Of a stretch of 51,550 bases of DNA, positions 23,499-35,100 are shown in pieces. The DNA is from Ichthyophthirius multifiliis. Taxonomy: Eukaryota; Ciliophora; Oligohymenophorea; Hymenostomatida. The stretch is taken from positions 1 through 51,550 of the forward strand of contig NW_004086443.1 in NCBI RefSeq assembly GCF_000220395.1. Direction: 5' to 3'. A program made the translations under genes and the position numbers. The notes beneath the pieces were generated by a model. That model worked only from the letters and a program-made list of their open reading frames with translations. It was not told the DNA's origin and did no database searches. The stretch's first letter is position 1. The number at the start of each line of letters is the position of its first letter.

Positions 23499-26256
23499 TC
23501 ATTTATAATCTAAAATATTAGATTATTGATAAAATGAATCATAAGTTGCTTTTTCTTCATCAATTATTTATTACTCATCTTTAAAAGAAGTAGATTAATC
23601 TTTATAGTTAAAAAGCCAAACAATATTACTAAACAAAATTACAATCAAAGAACTTAAACACATAGCTATAGTTGAAAATAGCGGGGAAATATATACTCCT
23701 AATTTATAAAAACATCCAGCTGCAATAGGTATCATAATAATATTATAAAGAAAAACCCAAATGAGATTAATTTTAATGACACAATTAGATTTTTAAATTA
23801 AATCAATAAAATATAGAATTTTGTTGAGATTCTAGTCCAAAATAATAACATCACTTGCAATTAAATTTAATTAACTATAAGCATTTATTGAAATTCCTAT
23901 AGAAGCTTCTTACAAAGCTAAAATATCATTTAAACCATCTCCTATCATAATGACTTTTTTCCCCAATTTAATTTATAAATTTCTTATAAACTCTTATTTT
24001 TATTATTAATCAATTTCTCCAAATAAGTTCTCCTCTTTGAGCCTTAAATATCTACCTATCTGCTAAACTAATTCTTATTTATCCCCACTTAGAATATATA
24101 TTTATTTGTTCTTTTTTAATTAATTAATTACATATTTCGATTCAGGGCGTAAATTCTAAATACTATTTATAGAGATTTGACATGAGATTTACTTATCTAT
24201 TGACATTAAAATTACATTATATCCTTTGTTTTCTAATTAAACAATTTTTTAATTTATTTCTAGATTTAAATCTAAATTATTTTCTTTAAAAAATTAAGTA
24301 TTTCCAATTAGGATATTTGTTTTTTTTGTATTAATTTATAAATGACATTCTATGCCATTCTTTTTTTAAAATTTTGTTATTATTTTATATTTTAAAAAAT
24401 CTTATTTTAAATTCTTAGTTTTTTTAACACTTTCTTAGTAAAGCATTAATCCTAGGGGGTTATTAGAATCTTTTTCAATAGTTTAAATTAATTACCATAA
24501 ATTTTACTCTGAATATTTTTCTGGAAGAAAATTTTAAAAGAAATCAATTTCATGTACTTTTTAAAAAAGAGTTCCTGTTTTATCAAATATAATAGTGTCT
24601 ATATTATCGATTTTTTCAAAAACACAATTTTTTTTTATTAAAACAGAGTTTCTTAAACCCATATTTAAAGTTATTGATATAACACAAGGAATTGCAAGTC
24701 CAAGTGCACAAGGGCCTTTTTTTATACTTATTTATTTTATTTTTATTTAATTTACATGAAATTAGTAAGATTGAAATAAATTTTTCAGCAGCAAAAGAAA
24801 AATCTAAAGTTAAAGAAAAAAAATGAGCAAATAAAAACCATATTAAAAAAAAAAAAATAGCGATTAAAAATATTGATTTTACAAATATTTCACAAAATTT
24901 TTAACATAAAGCATTTAATCCATCACTTTTGCTATCTTAATTATTTTAAGCTAAATTTAATTATTAACATACATTATATAATATACTATTTTCTATTGTT
25001 TTATTAATAGAACAAATAGCTTCTCCTTTTTATATTTCTGCACCACTTCTTATTAGCTAGCCTTCATTTGCTTCATAGGAATTATTTATTCCATAAATTA
25101 TTTAATCTTAAACAATTAAAGATTATTATATTCCAGCCTTATTAATTTTAATAATTGTAACATCATTTAAAAGTGTAAAAGGCGCTTTTATCAAAATGTA
25201 ATCATCTTTATCCAAAAAAGAAACATCGACTAAATCAGTTTTTAAAGAAGAAATATCAGATATATTAGATTCATTTAATCGGATACGGTTTACAAAGGAG
25301 TTTTTTAGTAATCGCTTTTTAAAAATATCTTTTTACGTTTTAAGAATTTTTCTTTTGCTTAGGCCTCTTTGTATTTTCCGATTGTAGCAATTATCAAAAT
25401 TAAAGATGAAGTAGAAAAAATATGTATTTTTTCTTAATTTGAAGTATTATTATTAAATAACTTAAAAACAAACATAATTAATGATGATAATGAACCTAAT
25501 GATATTAAAGTTTCCATATTAATAATTGAATAAAAAGCATAGTTTTTTATACAGTTTAATATAGTATCACTGCCTAAATATAATAAAGACGTAAAAATTA
25601 AAAATATGGTTAAATAGTAATATAATATGCATTCTTCAATCAAATATGGATTACATATGAGGAATTATCATTAAAAATATTGCAAAAATAAATAAATATA
25701 TTAGAGAAAAAATATATTTATTTTAATTTATATTTAATTAACTTTATTTTGGTTAAAAAACTTCTAAATATGAATTATATTAAATAACTTTATTACCGAA
25801 AATATTATTTAATTCTTAATATATTTCATATGATTATGTAGTCTATGTATTATATTCTATTTCTATTATTATATTTTAATTTTAATTATATAATTATGAA
25901 TTAAATTCAAATAAATTTTAGTTTAAGTGATTAATTATTTAATCATATAATTAGATATTATCTAAGATAAAATATATTTTGCGATATTAAATAGAACTTT
26001 AAATTAATTCAGAAAAAGGCGATATAATTTTAAACCCTAAGCTCTCAATATTTTCATTTATTTTTTATAAATCTTATTTCTAAGTAATATATATATGTAA
26101 CTTTTATGTAATTATATCGATTGTTATCTTTTATATGGATAAATAATTTTTTAAGTTTTCAGTTAATTTAGATTTGCAACTTATACAATTTAAACCACTA
26201 AGAATACATTAGTAAATAAAAACTTGTTTTCTTAAAAAATTTTAATTACAAAACAT
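23499..26256 (-). CDS. Heavy-metal (CPx, P1B-type) transporting ATPase, divergent
   Basis: Membrane pump of about 905 residues, probably for Cu+ or a related metal. An N-terminal HMA metal-binding domain (GLNCISC at residues 21-27) is followed by helices (YLFIFAIFLMIIPHM, METLISLGSLSSL). Then come the actuator domain, the CPC transport motif SCPCALGLAIP (split by the 40-nt intron 24716-24755), the phosphorylation loop IIFDKTGTL, GDGLND, and two C-terminal helices. Two key motifs are altered. The actuator TGE sits in a degenerate stretch reading NSYEANEGQ, and the SEHP loop is SNNPLG with no His. Two compensating single-base frame changes occur. Near 25644, TTT where TT restores HMQSILIEEC. 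Near 25318, A5 where A6 restores KKDIFKK. Removing both leaves one frame from ATG to TGA. The gene looks otherwise intact. Confidence 0.92.
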
Positions 26257-26296
26257 TATTACTAAAAAAAATATATTTATAAAAATTATAAATTAA

Positions 26297-26332
26297 GAAA
26301 AATATAATAAATAAATAAATAAAAAAATATAA

Positions 26333-26363
<31 letters not shown>
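26297..26363. repeat. (AAAT)n microsatellite, interrupted
   Basis: Two runs of AAAT units are separated by AAAAAAATATAAT, upstream of the P-type ATPase start codon. Confidence 0.85.
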
Positions 26364-26838
26364 ATTATTTTTCATAAATAAACACATATTAAAAACATTA
26401 AAATAAAATAAAAAATTTAATTTGATATAATTCAAATTATAATTATAAAAAATTAAGAAAAAATTATCAATAAAATTAAATAATAAAATTGATTTATACT
26501 TTATTAAAAATATTTTATACATAAAATAAAATATATATATAAAAGTCAAAAAACAATTTTTTATACTCATATGTTTTTAAAAACCTATAAATTTTTCTAT
26601 TTTTCTTAGATTAATTTTTTTTTTATCAATTTATATATAAAAAATATTAAATTTAATACTATAAATAGTATTTATGAGGTTTATAAATTAAATCAATAAA
26701 AAATATAGTTGAAGAACACCAACATAGAAAATTTATAGGTTTATAAATATTAAATTATAAAAATAAGATTTCCAATTTTTTATTTTATAAATATTTAAGT
26801 TTTATTAACTTCCCTTTTTTTTTTAATAATTATTATTT

Positions 26839-27900
26839 TCAATACAAAGTATTTTCATAAATATCTGCGCCATAAATTCCTTTAAAGTGGTCATATATAG
26901 GCATCCAAATAACTACATGAGAACTTTAAATTGTAATTCTACTGCTAAGGCCTTTAAAGAAGGCTAAATAACCTTCATTTTTTATTAAATCTTAAACTAT
27001 AATTTTTGTTGATAATTTTTATTTATTAGTATCAATAATTTAGTATCTTGTCAAAATTAAATCTAAAGGATTTATGATAATAGTGGAAATAAGTGTGCTT
27101 ATTAAAGAAATAACTGTACTTTCTAAAAAGTTAAGTGTATTTTATTTTCTTTATTTATTATTTTTTAATAAATGGTATCTTTATAATTCATATAGCCAAA
27201 ACATAATGCCTGTGTAAAAAGTAGTTGTAATTATATGTATATGACTTGCTTTATATAATCTTAGAAAGCCTTCTATAATATTAAAATTAAATAATTAATT
27301 AATTAACTAATTATATAAATATAGAAAAAACCTTTTTTATATATCTATTTTAAACCATCTATACATCCTTTGTACTAGAAATTGGGGTCATTTATTTGCA
27401 ACCTATTACGTACCACGTCAAAAGGCATATAAGGAATAAAACACAAAATTTCTGCAATGGAAGAAGTAATAAGAGGCATTGTTTATTTACATAAAGTTTT
27501 CATTTTTTCATTTTAAATTTAATTAATTCTTTTCAAACAATATTTATTCATTTTTTCGTAACTAAAAAAATATATTATACTAGGTGTGAAGCTACAATGT
27601 ACTATTGTACTAAAGCCTCTATATAAACCTTTTACTCCTTCTTTACTTACAATCATATTATATCCTTATTTTAAAGTCAAATATTGCTTTGTATTTGAAA
27701 CTATTTTTGTACATATTGTATCTAATGGATATAATAACATCTCGGCTGCTAAACTTCCTAATGCACTAAATAATGCTACTTTATCTTTTATTTTTTTAAT
27801 TTTTAAATAAATATTTTTATTTTCTATTTTTAAATAAATATACTGTTTGTTATTTTTATTTACATGGATTAAACTGCTATTTTTTTTCTTGTGCTTGCAT
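26839..27900 (-). CDS. Mitochondrial carrier (SLC25-family) protein
   Basis: Inner-membrane metabolite carrier, 307 residues, exons 27900-27864, 27784-27332 and 27272-26839 (924 nt, in frame). It has the three-fold carrier repeat, each with a P-x-D signature at the end of the odd helix: YPLDTICTK, MPFDVVRNRLQ and NPLDLILTRYQ. Each is followed by a matrix helix and a G-x-x-x-L-Y/F-R/K-G-type turn (GLYRGFS, GFLRLYKAS, GYLAFFKGL). The short leader MQAQEKKQQFNP precedes helix 1. The substrate cannot be assigned. The second-repeat RNRLQ and bulky third repeat are compatible with the SLC25A38/A39-like or uncharacterised groups, but I would not choose. No targeting presequence is visible, as usual for carriers. 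Confidence 0.92.
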
Positions 27901-28658
27901 TTATACTTATTTTTTTCTTATTTGTTTTTTTTATATGTTATTATTTTTTATTCTTTTTTAGGTGTAAAAAATTTATATTTCTATTTGCTATTGTATATAT
28001 TTTTATTTTTATTATTATTTTTATCTTTATTTTAATTTAATTTTTTTTAAATATATTTAAATAAAAATATTTAATACATATAATATTTTTTAAATAAATT
28101 AAGATAATATGATGGCATGTATATAAAGTCTATATGTATTAAAATTTTGAACTAAAAAACTTATCTAAGCAATTATAATCAGTTACGTTTTAACTTTTAA
28201 AATTTTCTTAATTTCTTTATTTTCATTTAGTTATATATTCAAAAAGCAGGAAAATATTGTTTTCTTTTATTAAAATCTCATATAATTACTAAAATATTAT
28301 CAAGCTTAAAAAAAAATTAGATATCCCATTACTATATTTATTTTTAATAACCAATAAATTCAATTTTATAATCAATAACTCTAATTATAAATCATATAAA
28401 TAAAATGATTTTTAATTAAAAGGAAAAATATTTGTAATCTTATATTTTATTTTTTAAATTACATATTATTCGATGATATAGGCTGTTAATAATTGATTTA
28501 TCTAATTTCAAAATTTTATCAATATTTTCTAAATTTCTTAAATATTTATTTATTAAATAAAGAAATAGATATTTTTAACAATTTATAAAACAATCTCACG
28601 GCATTGAAATCGCTTAGGTAATAAAAATTTTGAGGAGGCCTTAAATAAATAAAGATAC
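27901..28658. other. Intergenic region
   Basis: The gap between the carrier (-) and a plus-strand candidate gene is the divergent promoter region. A less AT-rich patch at 28585-28645 (contains CTCACGGCATTGAAATCGC) is open on both strands for short distances. I cannot assign it to a gene or an RNA. Confidence 0.4.
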
Positions 28659-29060
28659 ATGATCATAATAGTCAAAAAAATTTACTACTATAAAATATAA
28701 TAAAGAAAATTCTACATAAATAATAATATAAAATCTATAACAAATGTTTAAAGTTATTTGATTAAATTATGTACAAAAATTAAAGCAATTAGCAAAAGGC
28801 AAAAGCTAATTGACGCAAGTAAAAATTATTTTGCAAAATATATACATTTAATAAAAACTTATAAATATAATTTATTAATTAATTTTGAAACTCAAAATAA
28901 CATTTATGACATAATTATTATAAGTAATATATATACTTTAAATAAAAAATATTATCTTCCATTATTTTTCGCAACTTTGAACAAAATATTTTAGTTTTAA
29001 TATGAAAAAAATAAGATTGATTATTGCACTTTTTTGACTAAAAAAATAAATAACGTTTGA
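28659..29060 (+). CDS. Unrecognised 133-residue protein
   Basis: Single exon from ATG 28659 to TGA 29058. The middle, KAISKRQKLIDASKNYFAKY, and NLLINFETQNNIYDIIIISN read like a folded protein; the rest is I/K/N/Y-rich. There are no predicted helical membrane segments and no recognised family. The stop lies inside the second copy of a 22-bp tandem duplication, so the C-terminus has been re-shaped by that duplication. Real but unknown, or a chance frame; I lean slightly to real. Confidence 0.35.
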
Positions 29061-29077
29061 CTAAAAAAATAAATAAC
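29033..29077. repeat. 22-bp perfect tandem duplication
   Basis: The sequence at 29033-29054 is repeated exactly at 29056-29077 with one G between copies (period 23). Each copy starts TTTGACTAAAAA. The TGA used by the upstream frame is in copy two. Confidence 0.9.
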
Positions 29078-30340
29078 AAACTTCGAAATGATTGTTTCAG
29101 TCACTTTTCATATAAAGAAGTTATATTTATTATGAAGAAATAAATTTATTAATACAAAGCTTTAAACCCTAACCATTAATATAACTTTAAAATAGCACAA
29201 AGGTAAATAAATACATTATTTTATTATAATATAGAATAATTATATTTATTTGTTGCAAAAAGAGCACACTCCTTTAATATTTGAACATTAATACAAAATA
29301 TTATATTTATGATAGTCGTTGCATAGTATTTAAATCAAATTTTATGTTGGGTAAATAAGATATTTAAATTAATTTATTAATACGATTGCTTTAGCTAATC
29401 TATTACTCGATAATTTTTAGCTCTAAGAGTTTTATATTTAATTTTTTATATATAATATCAATTACATATAAATTATATTCGTGTAAAAGGTTTTAAAATT
29501 GCTTAAAATTTATAACTTTTGTATTTTTTAATATATTTTATTTAAAAAAAAAATAGAAAATGTGCTAAAAATTAGAAATATCTTTATTAACTTAAAAAAT
29601 ATATTATCTATTAATAATATTTATAATTTTTTAAAAAGAATAATAGTTAATTTTTAAAAGGGCTATAATATTTGAAATATAATTTATTTCAAAGAAAAAT
29701 AATAGTTTTATTACAAAATTATATACTTATAATCTTATATTTGTCAAAAAAAAACTTACACTTAATTACAATTTTTTAAAAATTAGTGAAAGGTTAATAT
29801 TACTTATTTGTTTATAAATGCTTTGAATATATATTAAAATAATTTTAGAATTCAAATTTTATTTTTAAATAAACTAAATTTTTATATTAAATATGCTTTA
29901 ATATTATTTAATATTAAAATTTATTAAAAAAATTAAAAATATTTCTTATTGCTAGCAAAAAAAACTTAATCGAAAATCACTTTAATTTATTAAAATTTAC
30001 TTATAATATAATATTTATTTTATTTTTTATAGTTTATATCATTATTTTAAATTGAATATTTTATTAATATATATTTAAATTATATTTTAACTTTTTATAA
30101 TTTAAATTTAATTTTAAAATTAATTACAAAAGTAGCTTAATTTTTGAGAAATATATGGATTATATTGTAAATGGTGTTTATGATATTTATATAAAAAATT
30201 TGTAAAATTAAAATAATAATTATTATTGTATTGATTTTTTTTATTTTTCCTGTTATTTATTATAAAACTTAATCAACAAATAAAAAAGTCAAAATAATTT
30301 ATAATAGCATTATTTTAATTGAGTTTTTTTAAAAAATAAA
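29061..30340. other. Intergenic region
   Basis: No gene is supported over 1.28 kb. A few less AT-rich patches (29090-29170, 29240-29330, 29375-29430) give only short frames and no tRNA-like or snRNA-like motif. This is the upstream region of the helical-repeat gene. Confidence 0.4.
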
Positions 30341-31501
30341 ATGATAAATAAAAAGAATTGTATAAAATATTTATTCATTATTTATTTTTATATATAAATA
30401 TTTTTTTATTAATTTTTCATTTTTTATAAAATATATATACTTATTTATTTTAATAATAGAGATTAATAAAATAATTCTTCAATTTAAGAAGTTGATGAAA
30501 GAGTAAAAATAATTGAAAAGTTTGGTGAAAGAGTCTATTAAAATTAATTTAAACTAAACCTTAAATATTAAAAATAGGTTTCTCAAGAAAAATAATTTTA
30601 AAAATTAGAAAATAATATTATTGAATTAAAAAAAACTTTATTTAATTATTAAATATAGAAAGGTGAATTAAAATACATAAATAATTAATTAAATAATATT
30701 GAAGATTAATAGGATATCTAATAATTTAATTAATTACACATGCCTATTATATAATAATAAAATATTTAATAAGTTTAGACAGTTAAAAATTAATAAGAAT
30801 ATTAAATGAAGAATGAATAAATGCTAAAAATTTAATAAAAAAACAAAATACTTAAATTAGCAAATAATGAGAATTTAAATACCAATAAAATGTTATTTTA
30901 CGCTATTTTTTTAATGCAGTCGTATAAGCTTGATGAATCAGAATATATTTTAGAATTTCTAATGTAATAAGAACCTTAAAACTGTGATTTTATGTTTATT
31001 TTATCTAAAATTAAATTTGAAATAGGAAAAATCAAAGAATGTAAGCAATTATTAGAAATTTGTTTATCAATAAATTATAATTTATCGCCAAAAGTTTATT
31101 TTTTGCTTAGCTAATGTTATTTTTTATAATAAAATTATGGCTTAAGCATTATATTTTTTGAAAAATATACATAAATAAGTAAATTTGATGTTGATTAGGC
31201 ATATTTTTATATAAGTTAATGTTATTTTAATTTGAAATAATATAGTTAAGCTATATATTTTATAAATAAAGCTATTGAAAATAACTAATTAGATTATATT
31301 TATATATTATACAGAAGCTATATTAATTAAACTTAGGGGCACTTTAATTTAGCTTATAAAGATAAAGTTTTATTTTTGCAAAATTATTAAAATTATAATT
31401 AAAAATTAAGATTGAATTAGAAAATATTAGAAAATCAAAATAACTTTTTAGAAATTAAAAAAATTAAAAATAAAATTTAGTTTATAGAAAGTTTAATTTG
31501 A
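30341..31501 (+). CDS. Coiled-coil plus helical-repeat (TPR-like) protein
   Basis: Exon 1 is 30341-30359 and exon 2 is 30462-31501, with an intron ending AATAGAG. The total of 1059 nt is in frame and ends in TGA (352 residues). The first ~130 residues are Q/E/K coiled coil (VDERVKIIEKFGERV). From about residue 150 the protein has paired helices spaced about 34 residues apart: KIKECKQLLEICLSINYNLS, YFLLSQCYFLQQNYGLSIIF, AYFYISQCYFNLKQYSQAIY. The pattern Y-F-x-x-x-x-C-Y-F-x-x-x-x-Y-x-x-A-I is typical of tetratricopeptide repeats, which are protein-binding scaffolds. Specific partners are unknown. Many TAA codons read as Gln. Confidence 0.75.
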
Positions 31502-31725
31502 TATATATAATATATATATATTTTAAAATTTATCACAAATTTATAAAAATTTTTATTAAATTTATTGAACTATTAAAAATAATAAATAATAGTATATTAA
31601 AATAAATTAAAATATATGTATTAATTTAAAATTAATAAATATATATAATATTATTTAAACTTATTTAAATATATAAAAATAATTATTTTTAATTCAGGTT
31701 TATATTTAAATACAAACAATTGAAT

Positions 31726-32124
31726 ATGTTAAATGCTCAATCTAAAATTTTGATAGCTTTTCTTTATTATGATTTTTATAAAATCGCACTAAATAGAGTA
31801 ACTAGTTATTCTAAAGTTGAGTCGAGAGATTATGGGCTTCAAAAAATTTTAAAATTTTATTTTATGCAAGCATAGGGAGGGTTTATAAGAATTAATTTTT
31901 TAATTTATAATAAATATATTGTGATTATTATAAATTTTTTCTAACTAAACATAATTTATTATATCTTGCAACATTTTATTTTTTTGATGTTGATTTCATA
32001 AATATAAATTAATTTTTTTTAAATTAAAAATAAAAAATATATTTAGAAATTAATTTGCATATAAAATATCAATATATTTTAAAAAAAATTTAAATATATA
32101 TTATAAAAAAATATAAAAGTATGA
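31726..32124 (+). CDS. Unrecognised protein, 132 residues as written
   Basis: ATG 31726 to TGA 32122. The first ~57 residues are convincing (MLNAQSKILIAFLYYDFYKI, then LNRVTSYSKVESRDYGLQ, FYFMQAQGG). After that the translation becomes low-complexity I/N/F, and a good intron donor (GTTTATAAG) lies at about 31889. The real protein may therefore splice at that point, and the C-terminus shown is doubtful. Its TGA overlaps the first ATG of the next gene as ATGA, which suggests that this segment could even be a 5' exon of the coiled-coil gene. Confidence 0.45.
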
Positions 32125-35100
32125 TTTCACTATAATAATATAAAAACCAGTATGACTCATATTATAATATGCATATTTCTTCTCAAGATAATTAGTTCTA
32201 TAATCCAGTTCCCCCTATATTTACTTAAAGTTTTCCTTAATTTTCTAATACTCAATAAATAATTAATCCTTATCCAGTTATAATATCTTAATATCCAAAG
32301 TCATTTACTTAACAACGCTTGATCAAGCCAGATTTCATAAAGTAGAAAGTGCATAGGAAAGTAAATAACTATATGGATGTACAATACTAGGAAGAATACG
32401 AATAACCATAGACATACAAAAAATAAAATGTAAAAACACTTTTCGGAGAAGAGTTGTCAATAAAAAGCAATTACAAATTTTAATAAATAGTAAATGAGAA
32501 AGATACAAGGAGTTATTTAATTAGTAATTTTGAGGATTTGCAAAATAAATTGAGAAGTTTGGAAGGAGATTTTACTGGCTTAGAAAAGAGTTTTTATCAT
32601 TTAATTATTAAAACTGAAAATGGAAAGGATTATTAGAATAGATTGTTAGCTATATTATAAAAAAAAATTGATGAATTTATGGATAAATTAGATAAAAACG
32701 CCATCAATAATTTTGATCCAAGTTCTCTTGAGGACGATTATGAATTTTAAACTTTTAAAAATCTACTTAAATAGGGAGTTAATGAAATTTCTAATAAACT
32801 TACTGAATTTTTTTTAAATAGAAATAACTCTTAAGCTTATGACTTCGAGGTATTTAAATGCTTAGAAAACATTCTTTCACTCAATAACTTCATTAAATCT
32901 GACTTTTCTAATGTAGTAAGCAAAAGTATGCTTGACTATAATAAAATTTTATATCATATTTGTGTTAAAGATCCTAATGAGGCAGTTAATTTCGCAGATT
33001 TTATCCATTTGGATATACCTTCATTATAAACTTAAAATACTGTAATTGTATATAAAAAAAGCATGATTTCAAATAAATTTCATGACATAGTAAACGAAAA
33101 AATTTTTTAATGCACAAAAATAGATTATGTATAATTAATAAAAAGCGTATTTATAAGAGAAAGAAGAAAAGTATTTTAAAATATACATAATTATATAATC
33201 AAGTAAGGTAAAGTTTTCCCAGAATTTGATTAAAGTGAGTAAAATAAAAAGCTCACAGAAAAAATGAATTTAATTAAATAGGAGTTTTTGTAACTGAAAA
33301 ATCATGAATTCTTTATGGATGTATTAAGCGGAAGACTAGATACTTAAGCCCTTGATAGTTGTGAAAAAAAAATCCTTTTTTAAATTGAAAAATACTTCTT
33401 AAAAGTAAACGAACTTTTTAAAGAAATAAAAAACGCTTTGAAAGATATTATTGAATATAAAGAATTTGAAAATCAATTTATTTAAGAAAAATACCAGAAT
33501 ATTTTGAGTAATAAAATACATTTGGAAGACGAAGATAAAAGAGAATTTGCAAAAAATAATTTGGGTGAATATACTCTAATTTTATTTTAAAAGTTAGAAG
33601 ATGCATTAATGAAAGATAATTAATAGTTCTAGGAATTGGATTTAGAAGATAAACTTCATAAGTAAATGTAAAAAAATAAATAGAATTATCATTTAGATAA
33701 AACAGCTAATAACTTTTTGTTAGATATTAAAATAAGGGCAAATGTAAAGAAATTTATTAGAAAATTAAAGGAAAATGCTAAACTAACTGTATATATTTTT
33801 TATTTTTTAAAATAATTTTTTATTTATTATAAATAGGATAATAAAATTGGTTTAAAAATAAAAGAATTGAATGATTAAAAAGCTGAATTAGAGAAAAAAA
33901 TAAAAGAAGAAGAATAAAAACAGCAAGATATGAAATAAAACTAAGAAAAATTAACAGAATAAATAGATAAGCTGCATTAATAAAGAGAAAAAAAAAACTA
34001 AATTTAATAAGAGATTAAACGATTATTAGATATTTAAGAAAAAGTTAGAAATTTGAATTTCGAAAAAGAAAAATAAGAGAAAATAATATAAAAAGAAGAA
34101 AAAATGCTCTTTGCTATTCTAAAAGAAGGAGAAAAGCATAAATCAATAACAGAAAAGTTAAAAAATAATAAATTGGAAAACCAGCAAAGGATTTTAATCA
34201 AAAAATAATAAAATAAGTTATAAGAAATTCAAACTTAAATATAAGCTTTTTAAGAATCTGCCGATAAAAAGTTAGTTTTTAAAAATTAATTAACATAAAA
34301 GTAAGAGAAAAAAGTATACCAGTAAGAAGAATTAAGAAAAAGAGCAGAAGAAGACTAAAGGTATCAAGATGAATAATTAAGAAGAAGATAAGATGAATTT
34401 AAAAAAAGGTAAGAATTAGAAAAAAAAATTAAAGAAGAAGAAGATAGAAAAAAAAGTGAATTTTAAAGTAAACTTATTGAAGGTATTAAGTCTAAAAAAG
34501 ATGAAGAAAGGTTAAAAGAAGAAGAAGAACGATAAAGAAATTCTTTAGCAGGAAAACTTGTTGATGAAATAAAAAATAGAAAAGATATGGAATATTAATT
34601 AAGAAAAGAGTAAGAGGAAAAAAGTAAAGGGGGTTTTGCTAGTAAATTATAAGGAGGAATTAAAGAAAAAAAAATAGAAGAAGAACATAAATAAAAAAGC
34701 ATGTTAGAATCAATCAAAGATAAATAAAGAGAAGAAGAAAGAAAATTAAAGGAAGAATAAGAGAGACAAAAAAAATTAAGAGAAGAATAAGAGAAAATAA
34801 AATAATAAAAAGCTATTGAAGAAAAAAAAAAGAAAGAAGAAGAATATAATAGAAAATTATAAGAAATTAAAGAAAAAGAAGAAAAAGAAAAATAAGAGAG
34901 AAAACTATAAAAATAAAAGTTTTTTAAAAAAATTATTTTTTATAAAAATTAAAAAACAAATTAGAGAAGAAGAGGAAAAAAATAAAAAAGCAGAAGAAGA
35001 AAAAAATTAATTTAAAAAAATTAGAAGAAATAGAACTGAAAAAAAAATAAAAAGATGAAGAAGAAGAAAGAAAAAGAAAATTAAAAGTAGAAGAAGATAA

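Noticed and set aside
25316-25660. Programmed ribosomal frameshifting in the P-type ATPase
   Set aside because: Neither site has a shift-prone stop context, the shifts cancel, and similar single-base breaks occur in many unrelated genes here; miscalled runs are simpler.
29160-29180. CCCTAACC as a telomere-like repeat
   Set aside because: Single occurrence; ciliates of this group use CCCCAA repeats, and no array is present.
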